The position numbers were made by a program, and so were the translations under genes. From Shimia thalassica (lineage in GTDB: Bacteria > Pseudomonadota > Alphaproteobacteria > Rhodobacterales > Rhodobacteraceae), in NCBI RefSeq assembly GCF_001458215.1, contig NZ_CYTW01000004.1, positions 1-64,000 on the forward strand: DNA of 64,000 bases, read 5' to 3'. Below, piece by piece: positions 61,165 to 64,000 of the stretch. Each line of letters opens with the position of its first letter. The stretch's first letter is position 1. The notes under the pieces are model-generated. The model made no database searches, was not told the origin of the DNA, and worked only from the letters and a program-made list of their open reading frames with translations.

Positions 61165-62189
61165 CAGGATCGTCCTCCAAAACGGATACGCGGATCAAGC
61201 AAGGCCAGAAGCAGATCCGAGACCAGGGTGCCGATCAAGGTCAGCAAAGCCACAAACATCAAAACAAAGGCGGACAGGAATTGGTCTTGGGACTTCAAAG
61301 AAGTCAGCAACACAGGACCAATGGTTTGCAGGCCCAAAACGACCGAAACAAGAACCGATCCCGATACCATTGCAGGCAGCAACGTGCCGATGTCTGCCAC
61401 AAACGGGTTAAAGGCAACGCGAAGTGGGTATTTGACCAACATCCGGCTTTCCGACATGCCCTTGGCCCGTGCCGTTTCCACATAAGGTTTGCCCAGCTCA
61501 TCCAGAAGATTGGCCCGCAACCGCTGCATCATAGCCGCCGCGCCGGATGTCCCGATCACAAACGTCGGAATGATCAGGTGCACAAGCACGGACATCATTT
61601 TTTCAAAGGACATGGGCTGCCCTTCGAATTTCGGATCCATCAGGCCACCAATCGGCAGGTTCAGATAGCGGTTGCCGTAGTAGAAAAGGATCAATGCCAA
61701 GAGGAAGTTTGGCGTCGCCAATCCAAGGTAGCCAACAAACGCAGAGGTGTAGTCCACCCATGTTTTGGCACGCGCCGCGGCCAGAACACCCAAAGGCAAG
61801 GCAACGGCATAGACAAACAGGATCGCCGCCAAATTGACCAACACAGTCAGCCAAAGAGCGCCGCCCACGATTTCAGAGACAGGGCGGTCAAACTCGAAGG
61901 ACCAGCCAAACTCGCCTTGCAGCATCCCTGCAAAACCGTTGGGCCCGGGCGCGAACCCCATCCAGATAAGGTACTGTTCCCAGAGCGGGCGATCCAACGC
62001 GTATTCCTGTCGAAGGAACTCGGCCTTGGCGATACCGCTTTGCTGACCCGTGGCGCGCAATTCGTTGATCTGGTTGGACAGGTAATCTCCGGGTGGCAAA
62101 TTGATAATGGTAAAGACCAGAACCGAAACCACCAACAGCGTTGCCAGCATCGTTATCAGGCGGAAAATGGCGAAGCGAATCATGGCCAT
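61164..62189 (-). CDS. ABC importer permease (DppB/OppB family)
   Basis: This 341-residue membrane protein is the DppB-type partner. It opens with an N-terminal helix (FAIFRLITMLATLLVVSVLVF) and has the family phrases GEFGWSFEFDRPVSEIV and, in the loop that touches the ATPase, TARAKGMSESRMLVKYPLRVAFNPFV. The ATG at 62189 has GGAG 9 bases upstream and avoids overlap with the binding-protein gene; a start two codons later (62183) is possible. Gene order is binding protein, DppB, DppC; the ATPase genes are not in the window and would not fit before 59928. Confidence 0.92.
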   Translation of the reverse strand: MAMIRFAIFRLITMLATLLVVSVLVFTIINLPPGDYLSNQINELRATGQQSGIAKAEFLRQEYALDRPLWEQYLIWMGFAPGPNGFAGMLQGEFGWSFEFDRPVSEIVGGALWLTVLVNLAAILFVYAVALPLGVLAAARAKTWVDYTSAFVGYLGLATPNFLLALILFYYGNRYLNLPIGGLMDPKFEGQPMSFEKMMSVLVHLIIPTFVIGTSGAAAMMQRLRANLLDELGKPYVETARAKGMSESRMLVKYPLRVAFNPFVADIGTLLPAMVSGSVLVSVVLGLQTIGPVLLTSLKSQDQFLSAFVLMFVALLTLIGTLVSDLLLALLDPRIRFGGRS

Positions 62190-62193
62190 GTCG

Positions 62194-64000
62194 TCACTCT
62201 CCTGCCTGCTTGAACCAGAACTCGTCCGGACGGTGCACACCAAAGTGCGCGCCGGGCGACCATGCCCAAAGCGCCTCTTCGGGGACGTTCTGCAAACGGT
62301 TGTTCACAACAACAGGTTGGCGTGCGCCCTGAAGCAAACCAATGGCAAAAACCTGATCTGCGTGGATATCAACCATTTCCTGCCATGCAACGCTGCGCTC
62401 GGCGTCGGTGGTGGCGTTGCGCCATTGCTCTGCCAACTCCATGAGGCGCATGGCCTCTGGCGTGTCAGGTGCTTCGCCAGCGTCCCCGTGCGTCTGATAA
62501 TGTTGGCCCCACATCGGCCATGAAAAGAATTCCTGCTGCTGCGGTGCCACGTACACGGGCGGTGTATAGGGCTGGGCCAATCCGTTATCCCAACCAAACC
62601 ATGTCGCCGCCATTGTGCTGCCGGAATAGACTCGGTTGCGCAGTATATCGCGCTCGAGGGGGCGCATTATCAGCTTGACGCCCAAGGACCGCCAGTTGTC
62701 GATCACGATCTGAAGGGCGTTTTCCACCTCTTGGCGTTCGCCCGCCGTTTCAACCACCAACCAGAGCGGCCGACCATCGGGCAACAAACGTGTGCCTTCT
62801 TTGTTGCGTTCTTTCAGACCAATTTCATCCAGCAGGGCATTGGCCTGTGCTAGATCATAATCGGCCCACGCCTTCAGGTTTTCTTCTTTGAAGAACGGGC
62901 TGGCGGGCAGCATCGTCATGCCGCCTTCTGTGGCCAATCCGAAATACAGAACCTTGTTGATGATTTTGCGATTGATCCCAAGAGACAGGGCGCGCCGGAA
63001 CCGCACATCACGGATCAGACCCCGCCATTCAGGATCGCTATAATTCATGTTGAGGTAGATTGCGATCTGGGACGCCGTGCCGTTCTTCCAGAGGTGCGCC
63101 TTGTAGTCACCCGTTGCCTCACCCTTTTTGAGAATCGCGATGTCCTTGAAGGCAAGGCCACGCGCCTGAAGATCAACCTCGCCAGCGTTGGCCTTGGCGG
63201 CCACAAGACCGGGGCTAACGACATTCATCTCGATAATATCAATATAAGGAAGCTGCGTGCCTGCGGTGTCTACACGGTGGAAATAGGGGTTCCGAACAAA
63301 CAGGAAACGGCTTTTGCCTTCGTTGGTTGCCAGCATCCAGGGCTGCAGCGTGGGCAAGTCCGCGTTGTCGAACTTGTACATGTTATCCAGCTTGTTGTGC
63401 AGCGCAGCCCAGCTGCGCACACGTTTTTCACGCAACCGGAGCCGCAGCTCTTCCTCTTCGGCATAGGCCGCATGAAACGGCTTGAGATAATGAGATGGGC
63501 GAAACAGGAACGGCGGGCGCGCTTCTGCCAATTCCTGAATGAACTGCGGGTTGGGCCGCGTCCATTCATAAATCACCGTATGTTCGTCAGGAAAAGTAAC
63601 AGTGGGCAGTTCTTCGTCTACACGCAGAAATTCGAGCGGCCCCGATGGAGACAGGTCGGGATTATTGGCGACATCTTCCCACCAATAGCGGAAATCTTCG
63701 GAAGTGAACGGCGCTCCATCAGACCACATATGGCCGGGGCGCAAACGCAGCGTGAACTTGCGATTTTCTTCGATATCCATGCCGAGCAAAAGGTCCGGCA
63801 CAATGATATAGTTTTCGTCATAGCCAACAAGCCGTGCATAGCCATAGACCACCATCTGACGCACATCTTTCGTGCGCGTGACCAAGGTGCGAAGAGTGCC
63901 CCCTTGTCGTCCGGTTACGCGGCCCTTAGCCTCCATGTCGACGACTTGCGGCTCTGCGGGGACACGTTCTGCAACGGGCGGCAAATGGTTGGCCTCGACT
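62194..64000 (-). CDS. ABC solute-binding protein (SBP_bac_5), 5' end outside the window
   Basis: At least 601 residues of a family 5 binding protein are present, with no stop or signal peptide before the right edge. The frame is open to base 64000, so the start and signal peptide lie outside the window. Visible features are YDENYIIVPDLLLGMDIEENRKFTLRLRPGHMWSDGAPFTSEDF, then LPYIDIIEMNVVSPG and LAQANALLDEIGLKERN, ending near a long C-terminal lobe. The chain is longer than DppA (about 500-530 residues), as in binding proteins for oligosaccharides or large peptides. It is followed by the two permease genes at 61164-62189 and 60013-61164. Confidence 0.9.
   Translation of the reverse strand, partial: VEANHLPPVAERVPAEPQVVDMEAKGRVTGRQGGTLRTLVTRTKDVRQMVVYGYARLVGYDENYIIVPDLLLGMDIEENRKFTLRLRPGHMWSDGAPFTSEDFRYWWEDVANNPDLSPSGPLEFLRVDEELPTVTFPDEHTVIYEWTRPNPQFIQELAEARPPFLFRPSHYLKPFHAAYAEEEELRLRLREKRVRSWAALHNKLDNMYKFDNADLPTLQPWMLATNEGKSRFLFVRNPYFHRVDTAGTQLPYIDIIEMNVVSPGLVAAKANAGEVDLQARGLAFKDIAILKKGEATGDYKAHLWKNGTASQIAIYLNMNYSDPEWRGLIRDVRFRRALSLGINRKIINKVLYFGLATEGGMTMLPASPFFKEENLKAWADYDLAQANALLDEIGLKERNKEGTRLLPDGRPLWLVVETAGERQEVENALQIVIDNWRSLGVKLIMRPLERDILRNRVYSGSTMAATWFGWDNGLAQPYTPPVYVAPQQQEFFSWPMWGQHYQTHGDAGEAPDTPEAMRLMELAEQWRNATTDAERSVAWQEMVDIHADQVFAIGLLQGARQPVVVNNRLQNVPEEALWAWSPGAHFGVHRPDEFWFKQAGE

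Overview
The window reads as a chromosomal segment of a marine Roseobacter-group alphaproteobacterium (Rhodobacteraceae/Roseobacteraceae). This rests on gene content and protein style: a haem-uptake operon with a duplicated exbD, Rieske/RidA/DUF1028 and creatininase/cytosine-deaminase-like catabolic modules, zur-znu with an alphaproteobacterial-type Zur box, an imelysin/di-haem oxidoreductase cluster, PF13704-type glycosyltransferases and peptide-type ABC importers. No rRNA, CRISPR array, phage, integrase or intact insertion sequence was seen. One tRNA gene, tRNA-Arg(CCU), is present. Coding density is high and many genes are coupled by 1-4 nt ATGA-type overlaps.

Layout. (1) 346-9073: haem acquisition. 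tonB-exbD-exbD-exbB, a VOC protein and hmuVUTS lie on the minus strand, divergent from the TonB-dependent receptor hmuR. (2) 9343-14915: a plus-strand catabolic operon of a flavoprotein monooxygenase, two Rieske oxygenases, RidA, a DUF1028 protein and a LysR regulator. (3) 15031-16260: tRNA-Arg and a LacI-type regulator. (4) 16273-21663: minus-strand glycosyltransferases and an alpha/beta-hydrolase-like protein. One glycosyltransferase ends in a segment resembling the helix-turn-helix of IS3-family OrfA, and another is a tandem duplication with a decayed first copy. (5) 21919-27989: creatininase, CodA-like amidohydrolase, FAD oxidase, TauD-type dioxygenase and an orphan Tat-exported solute-binding protein, closed by a strong terminator. 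(6) 28066-31725: a DUF2165 protein, then znuA divergent from zur-znuC-znuB around a near-perfect palindromic Zur box. (7) 31753-41465: a serine hydrolase and a seven-gene fatty-acyl/carboxylic-acid beta-oxidation operon with paired acyl-CoA dehydrogenases. (8) 41713-47758: imelysin, porin, di-haem oxidoreductase, second imelysin and DUF1513, probably iron-related. (9) 47832-49487: a U32 peptidase-family protein. (10) 49488-57282: an eight-gene, translationally coupled glycan operon with a nucleotide-sugar dehydrogenase, four glycosyltransferases, a histidine phosphatase, a deacetylase and a methyltransferase. (11) 57481-59856: a large MscS-type channel. (12) 60013-64000: a peptide/oligosaccharide-type ABC importer whose binding-protein gene runs off the right edge.

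How the parts may work together. Metal supply is a strong theme: haem, zinc and the imelysin cluster. Two nitrogen-compound catabolic modules look specialised, and the bridging glutamate in both Rieske oxygenases suggests N-methylated or quaternary-ammonium substrates. Most worth following up are the glycosyltransferase with a transposase-like tail, the Asp-to-Asn change in one of the two ExbD proteins, the tandem glycosyltransferase, the imelysin that lacks its motif histidine, and the glycan operon with no visible export machinery.
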